In this document: one piece after another, positions 23,377 to 34,700 of the stretch | How the letters are laid out: each line of letters begins with the position of its first letter | Position numbering within the stretch: the stretch's first letter is position 1 | Assembly: GCF_000002425.4 (NCBI RefSeq) | Contig: NC_037256.1 | Coordinates: 2,574,051-2,638,050 of the forward strand | DNA from: Physcomitrium patens | Lineage: Eukaryota > Streptophyta > Bryopsida > Funariales > Funariaceae | Length of the DNA: 64,000 bases | Reading direction: 5' to 3' | Notes under the pieces: generated by a model | The model's database searches: none | What the model was told of the DNA's origin: nothing | What the model saw: the letters and a program-made list of their open reading frames with translations, nothing else | Made by a program: the position numbers and the translations under genes

Positions 23377-23660
23377 TTACCCTCCCTTCTAGAGTCGAGT
23401 TCCACGAGGAGCGATCATCATATATTGAAAAAATCTATGATGCAATAAATTGTATTTGCTACATACTCTGATCTTTGTTCTCTTCGAAGATGATTGATAG
23501 GACCTCTCAATCATCGGTAGTGTCCCATACCAGGGCAGGAAGACCACCCAGTTATTTGACTTGCTTAAAAAAAGTTAAATCAACAGTCAATGTTGATTTT
23601 ATTACTCGAAGATGAAATTGCTCCAGCTTCAAGAGAACCATTCTTTATTGCTTAAAAGCA
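23377..23660 (-). pseudogene. B3 post-pol remnant with two internal deletions
   Basis: The start (to about 23555) matches the ORF3/post-pol region of B2 (17840-18010). It then jumps to sequence homologous to about 19825-19940 of B2 (RNase H/integrase boundary). Near 23656 it jumps again to RNase H (B2 equivalent near 20330). The first deletion removes the whole integrase and chromodomain, so B3 could not have moved on its own after it. Confidence 0.75.
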
Positions 23661-24607
23661 TGCTTTGGAAAAATCAACACGATATAAGATTGGTGCAGAA
23701 ACAAACGCTATCTTCAAAGATTCAAAACCAACTTCCGCTTCTTGATTCCATTGAAGTTTGTCTTTACAAGTCAAACATGTAAGTGGAGCTACAACTCGAA
23801 AGAAGTCTTTGATGAAGATTTGATAGTAGTTGACAAATCCTAAAAAAAATTGAACATCTCTTATCGTTTTTGAGATCTTCCAATCTATAATAGTTTGAAC
23901 TTTCTTAGGATCCATCATAAGTCCATCATTTGAAATGATGTAACCTAAAAAATTGACTTGACTAGTGTGGAATACACACTTTTCTATCTTGGCATAGAGT
24001 CCTGAATCTCTTAATTTTTGTAACACACGACGAATATGAAGTTTATGTTCTTTTGGATTCTTAGAATAGATCAAGATGTCGTCTAGATAACAGACCACAA
24101 AATCATCCAAAAACTCTCAAAAAACATCATTCATTAGATGTTGAAAAGCTGTTGGTGTATTTGTAAGTCCGAAAGGTATGACGTTGTATTCAAAATGTCC
24201 ATACCTAGTTCGAAACGTAGTCTTTCATTCATCCCTTTTTTGATGCGTACTAGATTGTATGCTCCTCAGAGATCTATTTTTGTATAGATCTTAGCTTAAT
24301 TCAGCTGATCAAGAAGTCCAGATATTAAAGGTAGTGGATACCTGTTCTTGATGGTAATCTTGTTGAGTCCTCGATAATCAACACGCATCTGCAATGATCT
24401 ATCTTTTTTCTTCACAAATAGAATTGGAGCTCCTATCGGAGATTTAGAATGGCATATGAAATTCTTGGCTAGATTTTCTTCAATATACTCCTTGAGTTCA
24501 GTCAACTCAATTTGTAATAAATTGTAGATTGGTCCAAATGGTAGTTGTGCTCTTTTTTGAAGGTCAATTGAGCAATCATAGGAACAATGTTCCGGGAGTG
24601 TATTCGC
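23652..24607 (-). pseudogene. B3 RNase H fragment and reverse transcriptase
   Basis: The 152-residue frame 23652-24110 carries the palm motif FVVCYLDDILIYS and the RT connection region. The fingers lie at 24296-24679 ([33 protein letters not shown]), reading into the element A LTR at 24608. A frame break at about 24110-24296 separates them. Homologous to the B1 and B2 RTs. Confidence 0.85.
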
Positions 24608-25702
24608 TGTCATATTACATGCTTTCCTGCTCAAGAACGCACCGGGCGTCTGGCTGTAGAAGGTAGTATGGAGATTCACTAATATTCAAGCAGTCTATCG
24701 ATTTTTGATTATTGGAATATAAACAATTATACGAATATATCGTAAATCTATATGGATGTCCTTCGACTGCTCACCGAAATCCTTTTTGCCCCAGCCGGTA
24801 GGTCTCTAGATGCTACAGAGAACCCCAAACAACTCAATCTGCTAATCTCCGATATTGCTTTATACTCACGACCTTGTATCCACTGACTGTCTTGTTAGAT
24901 TAACCCAAAAAATTTCATTCACTCCGCATACTCAATCCTATAGACACCCTTTTAATTCTTCAATCACAGACGTAACTTCAATTTCATAAAACAGTCACGA
25001 GTAATCACACCCACTTCATTAAAACCTCGATTCACTAGTACAACACATCGACTTTCAGCAATGATTGCCTTCGTCTTCCCAAAAAATCCTATAAAGAAAA
25101 AAAAATCCCCCCATTCTCTGTTTTTTTATCTCCCAAAGCATGAAGCTAGCTTTCTTCCCTTAAAAACCCTGATTCTTCCCTCTTTCAAATCCTAACCTCT
25201 GGATTTCTTCAATCTTCTGTCTTGAATCCGAAATTGGCTCCGCTGTCAGAGCTTTCTACTCCATTTTATACCTTTTAAAAGATTCTTTTTCTGGAAACAA
25301 CGTTCCTTGAAATAGCACAGAGAACAGGACAGCCTAAAACGGAATCAAAATCCCGTAATCGAGACCACATTGAGTCGCCCGACCAATTCAGGTCTCATAT
25401 TGACTAAGAGGCCCGTAGTAAGACCTGGATGTTCCCGTAATTGGATCAAATTGGTCCTTCACATCAGGCTCGCTCGATCATCAATTTAGTCCTTTCAATT
25501 TTGTTGACTTCCACTACTAGACTCGAACGGAGCATTTCGTTACTGGTAAGTATGCCCTGACCGACTATGATGGGGTCTCTGAACTAGCCCTTGAATATTG
25601 GCACTGAAATCGGTCATTGCTCCCAATATTCAAGGTAATTGAACATTAATAAAAGTCCCCTTTCTTTATATTTTCATGGTATACTCGTGTTACAACACGA
25701 CA
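24608..25702 (-). repeat. 3' LTR of element A (1,095 bp)
   Basis: In plus coordinates it runs from TGTCATATTACATGC to GTTACAACACGACA. The terminal TCGTGTTACAACACGA (25686-25701) is a palindrome with 7-base arms. A TATAAAG-like motif lies about 40 bases from the LTR start on the minus strand. Homologous to 31640-34066 and 21993-23249. Confidence 0.9.
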
Positions 25703-25764
25703 TCCACTCCCTTTGAGCCTGTGCATCCTCCGTTATGCACCAATTTACCCAATTACTGTTTGAT

Positions 25765-26960
25765 TTATAATATATTCTCTATGTCTTTGTCCAGTTCGTC
25801 TTCGTCATCTTCATTATCCAAATCACATTCATCTTCTTGCTGCGGAATCTCTATAACTTCATTAAGGTCTTCCATATTCATTTCTGCATTTCTTTGTTTA
25901 AACAATTTCACTCTCTTCACTGTAATTGGTATTTTTAATCTTCTGCCATCTAACTCCCGTAATGAGTAAGTCACATTATCATGAACAGTTGTTACCACAT
26001 ACGGTCTAAATCAACGTTTTGAAAACTTTCGTAAAGTGCTATATTGGTTGTCCAGACTACCAATATTCAATCACCTTCTTCAATTGCTTTAAGTCTCAAT
26101 CGATGTTGCTTATCAAATCGTGCCTTGTTTTGTAACCTTGCTCTTTTTAACCTTTTCAATGCTATTTGCACATCTTCCGATCATTGCTCCAATTGTCGAA
26201 TTCTAATAGCCAGAAGTTCTTCTCTTGTCAATCCATCTTTCCATGGTAGCATACTCCAAGTAAGTACCTTTTCTTCAATCGGCATAATTGGTTTTCGACC
26301 TATCATAAGTTCTATTGGCATATATCCTGTCACTGAACTATGTGTTGTTCGATCAGCCCATAATACAAATGACAAAAGTTGTGGCCACTCTCTAACTTTC
26401 CCATTACAAGCTTTAACTAATGCTTTCACAATCGGTGGGTGACCATGTTTGCTTTTTACATTCTCTTCCGAATTATAAGCAAAAGTCAGTGATAGTTTAA
26501 CTCCACATCTTTCAAAGAACTTACGAGCTTCTTGTGAATTTAATTCTCCATGATTTGCAATGATTTTTCCTACGCATCCGTAGCAGCAAATGACATCTTC
26601 AAGCAAAAACCTACAAATCCCCTCTGTAGATTTTGTCCTCAATGCTCTTCCTTCTACTTGATTTGATAAATCTTCACGAGCTAAGACCAAATATCTCATC
26701 TGCTACAATCCAATTGGCATAATAACCAAATCAACAACCCATTTAAAATGAATAGCTAGAGGATACATAGGATGAAAACCATCTCGATGTCAGATATTAG
26801 AATACGATTGACAGATTTCACATGACTCTACAAATGAGAGCACATCTCGATACATATTTTTCTACCAATATCGTTCCTTGAGTTTAGCAAAAGTAGCTCA
26901 GATTCCTCTATGCCTTGCCCATAAACTATCATGAAATTTCTTTAATAATTTTAGTTTTTC
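25765..26960 (-). pseudogene. Element A integrase
   Basis: The core segment 26181-26699 reads MRYLVLAREDLSNQVEGRAL onwards. The second catalytic Asp appears as Asn (IIANHGE) and the third acidic position is Lys in S-K-H (26448-26450). The C-terminal segment 25765-25998 reads VTTVHDNVTYSLRELDGRR, then IPITVKRVKLFKQRN, and ends in an acidic tail (DEDELDKDIENIL). There is no chromodomain. The zinc-binding region lies near 26800-26960 with stops. The same domain order as element C supports one lineage. Confidence 0.8.
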
Positions 26961-27092
26961 TTCTTTTTTGCCTATCACTCGTTGTGGCATCTCAATTCCT
27001 TTCTTCGGTCTCTTCCATAAGAATCCATCTCGAAGCAAAAATCCATATGCTTTTTTTCTTATTTGTTTGAATTTTTTTGTAGACCAATTCCC

Positions 27093-27854
27093 CTACTTAC
27101 TCAAGGTATTCAAGTAATGACCAATATCCAATAATTCTCCTTCATAAGATTCTTCAAGAAATAGCTTGTCTTCTTTGTTGAGATTCGATATTGAATAGAA
27201 TTTCAATCCGACGTCATCAATGTCTTCAACCATTTTGTCCTCCCTCTCGTATCTTGCTCGAGATAATATGTCTGCTACTAAATTATCCTTCCCAGTAACA
27301 TGCTTAAATTTTGGATTTAGTGACTTAATATAAGCAATCCATCTCAACATTGCAATATCCGGCGTTGAACAGTTAGTAATCATTCCGAGCAATGGCAAGT
27401 AATCTGTTTTAATTACTACTACTGCCCCAATCAAATAGTACTTTTGAGCTTTCATAGCTAAAATAACTCCCCAAAGTTCTCTTTTGACTGGCGAATATGT
27501 ACGCTGACGAATACTTAAAACTTTAGCTCCAAATCGAATTGCAAATCTATTCCCACTTGAAACATCTTGACCCACAGCCCATCCAATGGCAATTAGATTA
27601 GTGTCCACAGTAAGAATCACTGGTCTATTGCACTTATAATCAACCTTCCTCAATATTAGACGTGACATCAATAATTTCTTCAATCTTTGCATTGCCTGAA
27701 TATGCCTTTCTTCCCAATTAAATCGGTAGCCCTTGCGTAACAGTTTATATAATGGATCCGCTATGTGAGCATAATGAGGGATCCAGATTCGATAAAATAC
27801 ACATGCACCTAAAAACCTGCAAATCTTTGTTAAAGAATCACAATCCTCTTTCAT
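27093..27854 (-). pseudogene. Element A RNase H and connection
   Basis: The 253-residue frame holds the RT connection (FLGACVFYRIWIPHYAHIADPLYKLLRKG) and RNase H with ILTVDTN, VKRELWGVILAM, VVIKTDYLPLLGMI and NLVADILSRARYE, which supply the four acidic positions. It is well preserved. A frame break at about 27855-27874 parts it from the RT. Confidence 0.85.
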
Positions 27855-27873
27855 CCTTCCAATTGCATCAACT

Positions 27874-28560
27874 TTAATCGGATCTCGTTTTCTTCCATAA
27901 GATCCACATAAATGTCCAACAATTACAACCTCTTGTATTCCAAAATACGGACTTCATACCCGATAATGTAAGATGAACTTCTCCAAGCCGAGTTAAAATC
28001 TTTTCACAATCTTGTATATGATCAACAACATATTTGCGACACCCCTTCTTATCTAAAGTTTCATCCTTGTCTCCTTCTCTGCACCCTTTTATAGGAATAT
28101 CATCCAGAAAAGGCATAGTCTTTTCCGAAATAAAATCTCTCAATACCATATTCATCCCATTCATCATATGCACAACTGAGTTGGTCGCGCCTTGAGAAAG
28201 AGTGTATATTCTAACCAATCCAAGTGGTGTCCTCATCGTTGTCATATCTCTACTTCCTTTAGTAAGTTGAAATTGATCATAACATGAATACAAGTCACCC
28301 ATTGAATAGATCGTCCTTCCAGCAAACGCCTCAGCAAATTCATCCATAATAGGTCCAATTCCTGCATTTCTCACAATTACTGCATTCATCGGTTGCATAT
28401 CTTGAATAAATTGTAGTGACTCATTCTTCATAGGTACCGTAAATCATCGACTAGAATACGGTGCAAATGAGGGTTCCAATATTTTCATCTTCATCTTTTC
28501 TTTTAATAGTTCCATCAATTTAGGTAAATATGCCCTCGATACTGGAATCGATCTTAGATT
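27874..28560 (-). pseudogene. Element A reverse transcriptase
   Basis: The 185-residue segment 27874-28431 carries FIQDMQPMN, FAGRTIYSMGDLYSCYDQFQL and MPFLDDIPIKG with an RT insertion (GDKDETLDKKGCRKYVVDHI). FLDD replaces YLDD, as in element C. The fingers continue upstream to about 28560 across stops. Confidence 0.85.
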
Positions 28561-28613
28561 TCAAGGTACATGCGGTACAGTGAAGATAACCATAAGTGTT
28601 ATAATATTCGGAT

Positions 28614-29153
28614 TCACACACCCACTTTCATAAAATTCGAAGGTAAACGATCTACCTTTTTAGCCAACATCTTTTTGAAGCAAGTAAATTCTTCTGGCAA
28701 TAAAGAACCATCAGAACCAATCTTCAATTCTTCAAAAGTTTCTTTAGTAAACTGATGTCCAATACTCATTGGATCTCTTAAACTTGCTTCTTTTGATGCT
28801 TCTCCCATTTGTTCCTTAGAATCTTCTAGAAATGGTCCAGCAACAGGCTTTACCTTTTTATCTGCCGTTTTATATCTCGTCTCTACAGTGACTTCTGGTG
28901 CTTGAAAAGATTCAAGTATGGTATAAACCTCTCTTGAATGAATCTCAACAATCTTATCATTATCCCCTAACCCAATAGATGTAATCAATTCTAATGAATC
29001 TTCCAGTCCATTTTCTTCATAAACACCTAAAATCCTCTCATCACCTTGCAATGTATCTAACTTGCGTAATTCTCCTTCAATATTATATAATCTTTTTCTT
29101 TCTTTTCTTTTAAAATCATTAACTTTCTTATACATAATATTTCCATTCTCCAA
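28614..29153 (-). pseudogene. Element A linker between protease and RT
   Basis: A 179-residue frame, lysine and glutamate rich, contains IVEIHSREVYTILESFQAPEV then DKKVKPVAGP then FEELKIGSDGSLLPEEF. A0 (341-772) and C (about 10240-10600) have the same region. No catalytic motif is visible; it leads into the RT N-terminus. Confidence 0.65.
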
Positions 29154-29337
29154 AATACCAATAAAACTCGCATCAAAGGCACCTTCATCTCGCGAGAGTA
29201 CCTCCTCTTTTGTACCTCCATAATCTTGCTTTATAGTGGTACCTCCCCAAAATCCTTAAATCCTTCAACAATCTTTGGCAATGGTTTCTCCCTCAACCTA
29301 TCTGATTGCATTCATGGTTAGGAGGTACTGTTAGAAA

Positions 29338-29754
29338 TTATACAGCTTTTCTCCCATCTTCGCTACGTACCCTTGCATAAGCAAAACCATCGTCAAGTAC
29401 TTTTATTTCCATCTGTGTTTCCATAATATAAGGTTGTTCTAAAATCAACGGATAAGACGTTGTATCTTGAACAAAGAAATGTTGTTTCGTCGCAACATCC
29501 TCAATCCGAATTTTGACATCTGGACAAGTTCCATATAATTCGCCCCGTGTGTTATTAGCTGCTCGTATTGCCCATCCATGTTCCATATCAATTGGCCATT
29601 TTTGCTTCTTATAAAGATCTTTAGACATGAGATTTATTTCAGAACCATGGTCAACTAAAGCAACAATTGGTTCTTCTATATCTCCTACTTTCACCAATAC
29701 CTCAGTAGTTATCCTTGTCCAATGCTTTCGAGTATAATGACTCAAAGTTTCCAT
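29338..29754 (-). pseudogene. Element A retropepsin with DHG active site
   Basis: A 138-residue frame with EEPIVALVDHGSEINLMSKD. The catalytic triplet is D-H-G (Asp codon 29650-29652), as in element C. Downstream, WPIDMEHGWAIRAANNTRGEL and a C-terminal YPLILEQPYIMETQMEIKVL resemble the retropepsin fold end. The frame is intact over its visible length. Confidence 0.8.
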
Positions 29755-29899
29755 TTCATATCACTATAATCTTCAAAATGTACTCGTTGATTATATCCAT
29801 TCTTTTCATTTGTTGGTTGCTTGTAACCAATATCAACCTCTTCTTTATCTTTATATATTCTTGCATCAATAGCATGACTCATTCTAGTTTCGCCCATTA

Positions 29900-31580
29900 A
29901 TTACCTCTTTCGCTCAATGCTCTCAATGATGACATCATGAAACTCCTTCTTTGCAATTCTCAAAACTTCTTTTAAGATGAATTCCACCTTAGCGTTTAAT
30001 ATACGTTCTTCTAACATCCCTTTCAAATTTGTTGCCACTTCAATGTCAGAAAGTAGCATATAAGCAATTGATTTGCCCTTATCTTTTGTCTCTCTTGTTT
30101 TTTCTTCTAATGATGCTGAGGTATCCTTTATAAGTAATTCTTGTGAAGCTGCCTCCCGAGCCTTGTCTCCTCGAGTTTGCCTCTTAGAAGAATTTCCTTC
30201 TCTCATATTATTAAAATTTCCTCGTCTCTTAGCAATATATGCATGAACTGAAAGAGACTCAACAAGATCCTCCCAACCTGTTGCACCTCATATTGTAGCT
30301 GCAGTCCTCAATAACCCTTTTCAAGGTAATTTCCCTTCTTGTATTGTAGAAACGGTAGAAGCCCAAAACTCACTAGTTTCTATACTTCCACCAAGGTCAT
30401 CATCTACTCTAGTACCATAACTTGCACTTTTCGTGCTGTTGTTTCATGCTCCTTGAAGTAATCTTGAACTAATGCTTTCATTCCTCCCTTGCCAAAATTG
30501 GTTTGAAGAAGATCCTCCCTTTCTTTTAATGCTACCTTTCCATCTTTCCAGCAAATAATTCCTTGCCGTATCATATTATTAAATTCATTGCAATCTTTCC
30601 TAGTGTGTGAAGCGTCATCACACCAAATGCATCTTTGTACATATCCTTGTTTTGAAACATTCTTCGAGTTGTTTGTAGAAGTATTCTCTTCAAGTCTTGC
30701 CAATTTGATTTGAAGATCTCGCATTCTTCGTATAATTTCTTCCATTCCCATATCTACTTTCTTTGATAACGATGTCAAAGGTTGAACTGTAGGCATTGTT
30801 GGTGGTGTTGTACGTATTGGAGCTTTAGGTGCTTGTATTATTTTTGGAATATTGCTCCTATCCTTCATCTTTTTCTTTTTGTAAGCGATCCCACCGCATC
30901 TTCAACGTTCTTTCACTTTGTTGTCAATCCTTCATCTTCTTCTTTGTCTTCAAAAAGGGTTTCTAATTTCCCTTACAATTCTCCATCAGCAGCTTGAAGA
31001 AATAGATCAACTTTGTTCGGCTCCAATGTCAATTTTTCTTCCTTCGATAATTGAGAGTACTGCCTCTCAAATTCCCTTAATAGCTATGTTGCTTGCAAAT
31101 TCTTTTTAGGCCATTCAATCCATTCTAGAAACAGCTTCTTAATAACTTGATCAGCATCTTCCAAGAAATATTTGTCTTTCAATGCATGTAAAAAAACCTC
31201 CCATGAATTTCCATAACGATCCGTAATCGATGTAATATGGTCTTTATCTCCGGTATCATGGCAAGTCCAAATAATTCAACCATTTTCTTTTGAAAAACCC
31301 GATTTAATTCCATTTCATGAACATAACATCTTAAATATCTTGAAATATTCCTTCCATCAAATTGATCAATTTTATTAACCACTGCTTGAAATGCTTTGAT
31401 TTCCAAAGCTTCCTTTCGATCATTGCTTTGCTGTTGCTGCATTGATAATGAGAAGGCCTGAAACATACTAGCAATAGATGGATCCATGTGCATACCTTGT
31501 CCTTTAGAAGAACCTCCACCAGAAACTCCTCCCAAAGATCCTTCAAAATTTTTATTTTCATTCTCCATAAAAATAAAAAT
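29900..31580 (-). pseudogene. Element A gag
   Basis: It starts at MENENKNFEG (about 31568, complement), with a glycine/serine-rich N-terminus then MDPSIASMFQAF, QQQQ, FQAVVNKIDQFDGRNISRYLRCYVHEME. The CCHC knuckle CIWCDDASHTRKDC lies in 30404-30868. The segment 29901-30206 (EVATNLKGMLEERILNAKVEFILKEV) precedes the protease. Frame breaks near 30,870-31,180 disrupt it. Collinear with the C gag and the A0 remnant. Confidence 0.8.
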
Positions 31581-31619
31581 AAAATCAAACAAAATCCAAT
31601 ACCTTCCACTTCAAGCTTT

Positions 31620-31635
31620 CATGTCGAGTTCACCA
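31620..31635 (-). promoter_or_regulatory. Primer-binding site of element A
   Basis: The complement reads TGGTGAACTCGACATG, four bases inside the 5' LTR, one base different from element C's site. Confidence 0.75.
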
Positions 31636-31639
31636 CTTA

Positions 31640-34066
31640 TGTTGTATTACGTGCTTTCCTGATCGAGAATGCACCAAGCGTCTGGTTGTAGAAGGTAGTA
31701 TAGAGATTTGCTAATATTCAAGCAGTTCATCGATTTTTGACTGTTGGAATATAAACAATTACAAGAATATATCGTAAATCTATACGGATGTCCTTTGACT
31801 GCTCACCGAAATCTTTTTTGTCCTAGTCGGTAGGTCTCTAGACGCTACAGAGAACCCCGAACAACCCAATCTACTAATCTCCGATATCGCTTTATACTCA
31901 CAACCTTGTATCCACTGACTCTCTTATTAGATTAACCCAAAAATTTTCATTCACTCCGCATACTCAATCCTATAGACACCCTTTTAATTCTTCAATCACA
32001 GACGTTGTCGTGTTGTGACACGACTATATGGTAAAAATATGACAAAAAAATGATATTTTAATTAATATTCTATTATCATGGTTCAACAAGCATTCAATAT
32101 ATTTTACAAGGCTTTTATAAAAGCCTCTAATCCTATTTTCTTCACTTAATAGCTAGTAGATAAAAACTAGTTAGTAATTTTACCTTCTAGGCTGTAGTAA
32201 CTTTTTTATTGCCTTAGAAAGGCCATAAAATGGTAAAGAAAGGATAAAAAGGATAATTTATTAGCATGGTTGATACTAGGGTTAAGTTGAGGGTAGGATC
32301 GGGCTATAAAACCACTAGGATAGATTAGATTGATATCCGGGGGTCGGCCGGATATGAGACAGGGTCGAAATCCAACCTCCAGCCACTAAAACGGCCGATT
32401 AGGGCAAAATACGGGGGTTTTTTCAGATCGGGTTTTTGGATCGAAGAGCTAGCTTCAAGCTCTTTTCAAGGTCACTAATTTGGTTTCATTAGAATTTGTG
32501 AGGGGAGAGCAATCGCTGCTCAAAGTCAATGTTTATTTTGGTGTTTCGGATTTTATATAAAACATTGATGGTTTGCATTCTCAATTGGTTTGTGCAAGTC
32601 GTGTAGCATCTATGGGTCAAAATTTGGTATTATCTTGATAGTTGGGTGTGCTAAGTGTATACAAAAATTTGTGTTAATCTAACGATGCAATCAAGAGATA
32701 TCTGGGTTTTAGTACAAAGGGTTGTCGGAAGTTGGCAGTCTAGGGTTGGATAGGGTTTCTGTGATATCTGAAGATCTACTAGTTGGATCGACGTATTTTT
32801 TGGCTTAGTAATAGAAGATTTGGAGATCAAGCAGCTATTCAATTTTGAGCTGGAATTAACGGTTGACAAAGGAGAAATCACTTCTGGAGTTTCTACATCA
32901 AATTTCAAGGTTGCGGCCAAGTGTCATCAGTGCGGTTTTTGGGCGTTTTCTTGCAATCTGTAAGTTGAGTTGGGTTGAAATTTTTTGAGCATATAGAAGG
33001 CTTATACTGGTATTTAGATGCAAAATTTCATACTAAGTGGACAGTTGGATCAAAAGTTACAGCTTGTCAAAGCTCACTGGCTAGGGTTAGGGCTTGTTAA
33101 GAAAAATAAAAATAACTTAATTATAAAAGAAATAAAGCAATTGGAATATTGTATGGTTAAAATGACTATGAGGAGTGTTTTTAAATACTTGGAAATTGAT
33201 ATTGCAATTATATTCTTCATACATGGATAAAATCTATTACGATTTCTTTGTTATTTACAAAAACAACTATACCTTCCACAGCCAGATACCCAGTGTATTC
33301 CTGAACAAAACAACACGTAATACGACAACGTAACTTCAATTTCACAAAATAGTCAAGAGTAATCACACCCACTTCATTATAACCCCAATTCATTAGTATA
33401 ACACATCGACTTTCAGCAACGATTACCTTCGTCTTCCCAAAAAATCCTATAAAGAAAAAAAAAAAAATCCCCCCATTCTCTGTTTTTTTTTTCCCCGAAG
33501 CATGAAGCTAGCTTTCTTTCCTTAAAAATCCTGATTCTCCCCTCTTTCAAATCCTAGCCTCTGAATTTCTTCAATCTTCCGTCTTGGATCTGGAATTGGC
33601 TCCGCAGTCAGAGCTTTCTCCTCTATTTTATACCTTTTTAATAGGTTCTTTTTCTAAAAACAACGTTCCCTGAAATAGCACAGAGAATAGGACAGCCTGA
33701 AATGGAATCAAAACCCCCGTAATTGGGACCACATTGAGTCGCCCGACCAATTCAGGTCTCATATTGGCTAAGAAGCCCATAGTAAGACCTGGATGTTCCC
33801 GTAATTGGATCAAATTGGTCTTTTGCGTCAGGCTCGTTTAATCATCGATTTAGTCCTTTCAATTCTGTTGACTTCCACTATTGGACTCAAACGGAGCATT
33901 TCGTTATTGGTAAGTATGCCTTGACCGACTGTGATGGGGTCTCTGAATTGGCCCCTCAATATTGACACTGGAATCAATTGTTGCTCCCAATATTCGAGGT
34001 AATTGAATATTAATAAAAGTCCCCTTTCTTTATATTTTCACGATATACTCATGTTACAATATGACA
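31640..34066 (-). repeat. 5' LTR of element A, split by a solo LTR
   Basis: The parts 31640-32005 and 33328-34066 join to about 1.1 kb once the solo LTR and one ACGT are removed, matching the 3' LTR length (1,095 bp). They share the ATTAACCCAAAAA and CTCCGCATACTCAATCC blocks with 24608-25702. Confidence 0.9.
32006..33327 (+). mobile_element. Solo LTR in the element A LTR, perfect ACGT duplication
   Basis: It starts TGTCGTGTTGTGACACGAC and ends CACGTAATACGACA. ACGT flanks both sides (32002-32005 and 33328-33331). The uninterrupted A LTR reads CAGACGTAACTTC at this point (near 24970), which confirms the empty site. Its length is 1,322 bp and there is no internal region. Its body aligns with the A0 LTR rather than with the A or D LTRs. 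This is the youngest layer by position. Confidence 0.95.
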
Positions 34067-34070
34067 CCGC

Positions 34071-34700
34071 ATATTTTTTTCGAATACATCTTGAAATTCT
34101 TCATATTGGCTTGGAATGCCACTTGAAGTCTTTTCACCATTAGAAACAGGTGTGGCATAAATAATATATGGTGATTCTTTCATAGCAGTATGCAAGAAAG
34201 CTTTTCCACCTATAAATACACGTTTAATTGAACTAGACTTATGACTCTCTACTTAATTAACTACACTATTAGTTATACTTTTAGAGAAAGTAAGAGTTTG
34301 GAAAATCCAATCTATTTGAGGGTTGTATTTTTCTAACCACGATAAACCTAAAATGACTGGATTAGAGGAAAATCTAATGATATTAAATACTACAAAATTA
34401 TTATGACCATTGATTATTACTTCTATAGAAAGGGTTTCATAAGTAATATTTCCAGAAGACAATGGACGACCATCTATGACTTCTACATAAACAGGTTTAG
34501 TTTTCTTTACTAAAGATATGTCATGTCTTATAGTAAATTCTTCATCTAAAAAACACGCTGAGGCTCCTGAATCTAACAAGGCAAAGACTTTGTAATATTT
34601 AGGTCCTAAAATAACATTTATTGTAAAACAAGGAGAGGGCTTTGAGAGAATAAGACCTTTACTAGATGTTGTGTAAGGTTCCAGCCGCACGGTCCCTATT
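34071..34700 (-). pseudogene. B3 protease and start of pol
   Basis: The 145-residue frame 34253-34690 carries the retropepsin core KVFALLDSGASACFLDEEF, VYVEVIDGRPLSSGNITYET and PVILGLSWLEKYNP. DSG is the normal catalytic triplet. 34071-34250 is the linker to the RT, whose remainder lies at 24607 and below, across element A. Confidence 0.85.

Larger units (their letters stand above)
24608..34066 (-). mobile_element. Gypsy element A inside B3
   Basis: The 3' LTR 24608-25702 and 5' LTR 31640-34066 (the latter split by a solo LTR) flank integrase, RNase H, RT, protease and gag on the minus strand. The primer site TGGTGAACTCGACATG is the complement of 31620-31635. The polypurine tract is the complement of TCCACTCCCTTT (25703-25714). 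Flanks are TCGC (24604-24607) and CCGC (34067-34070), a 4-bp TSD with one change. B3 sequence is continuous across it by comparison with B1 near 40,720-40,770. It is the best-preserved member of its lineage here, but still has frame breaks. Confidence 0.9.

Noticed and set aside
26044-26442. 132-codon plus-strand frame
   Set aside because: Antisense shadow of the element A integrase on the minus strand.
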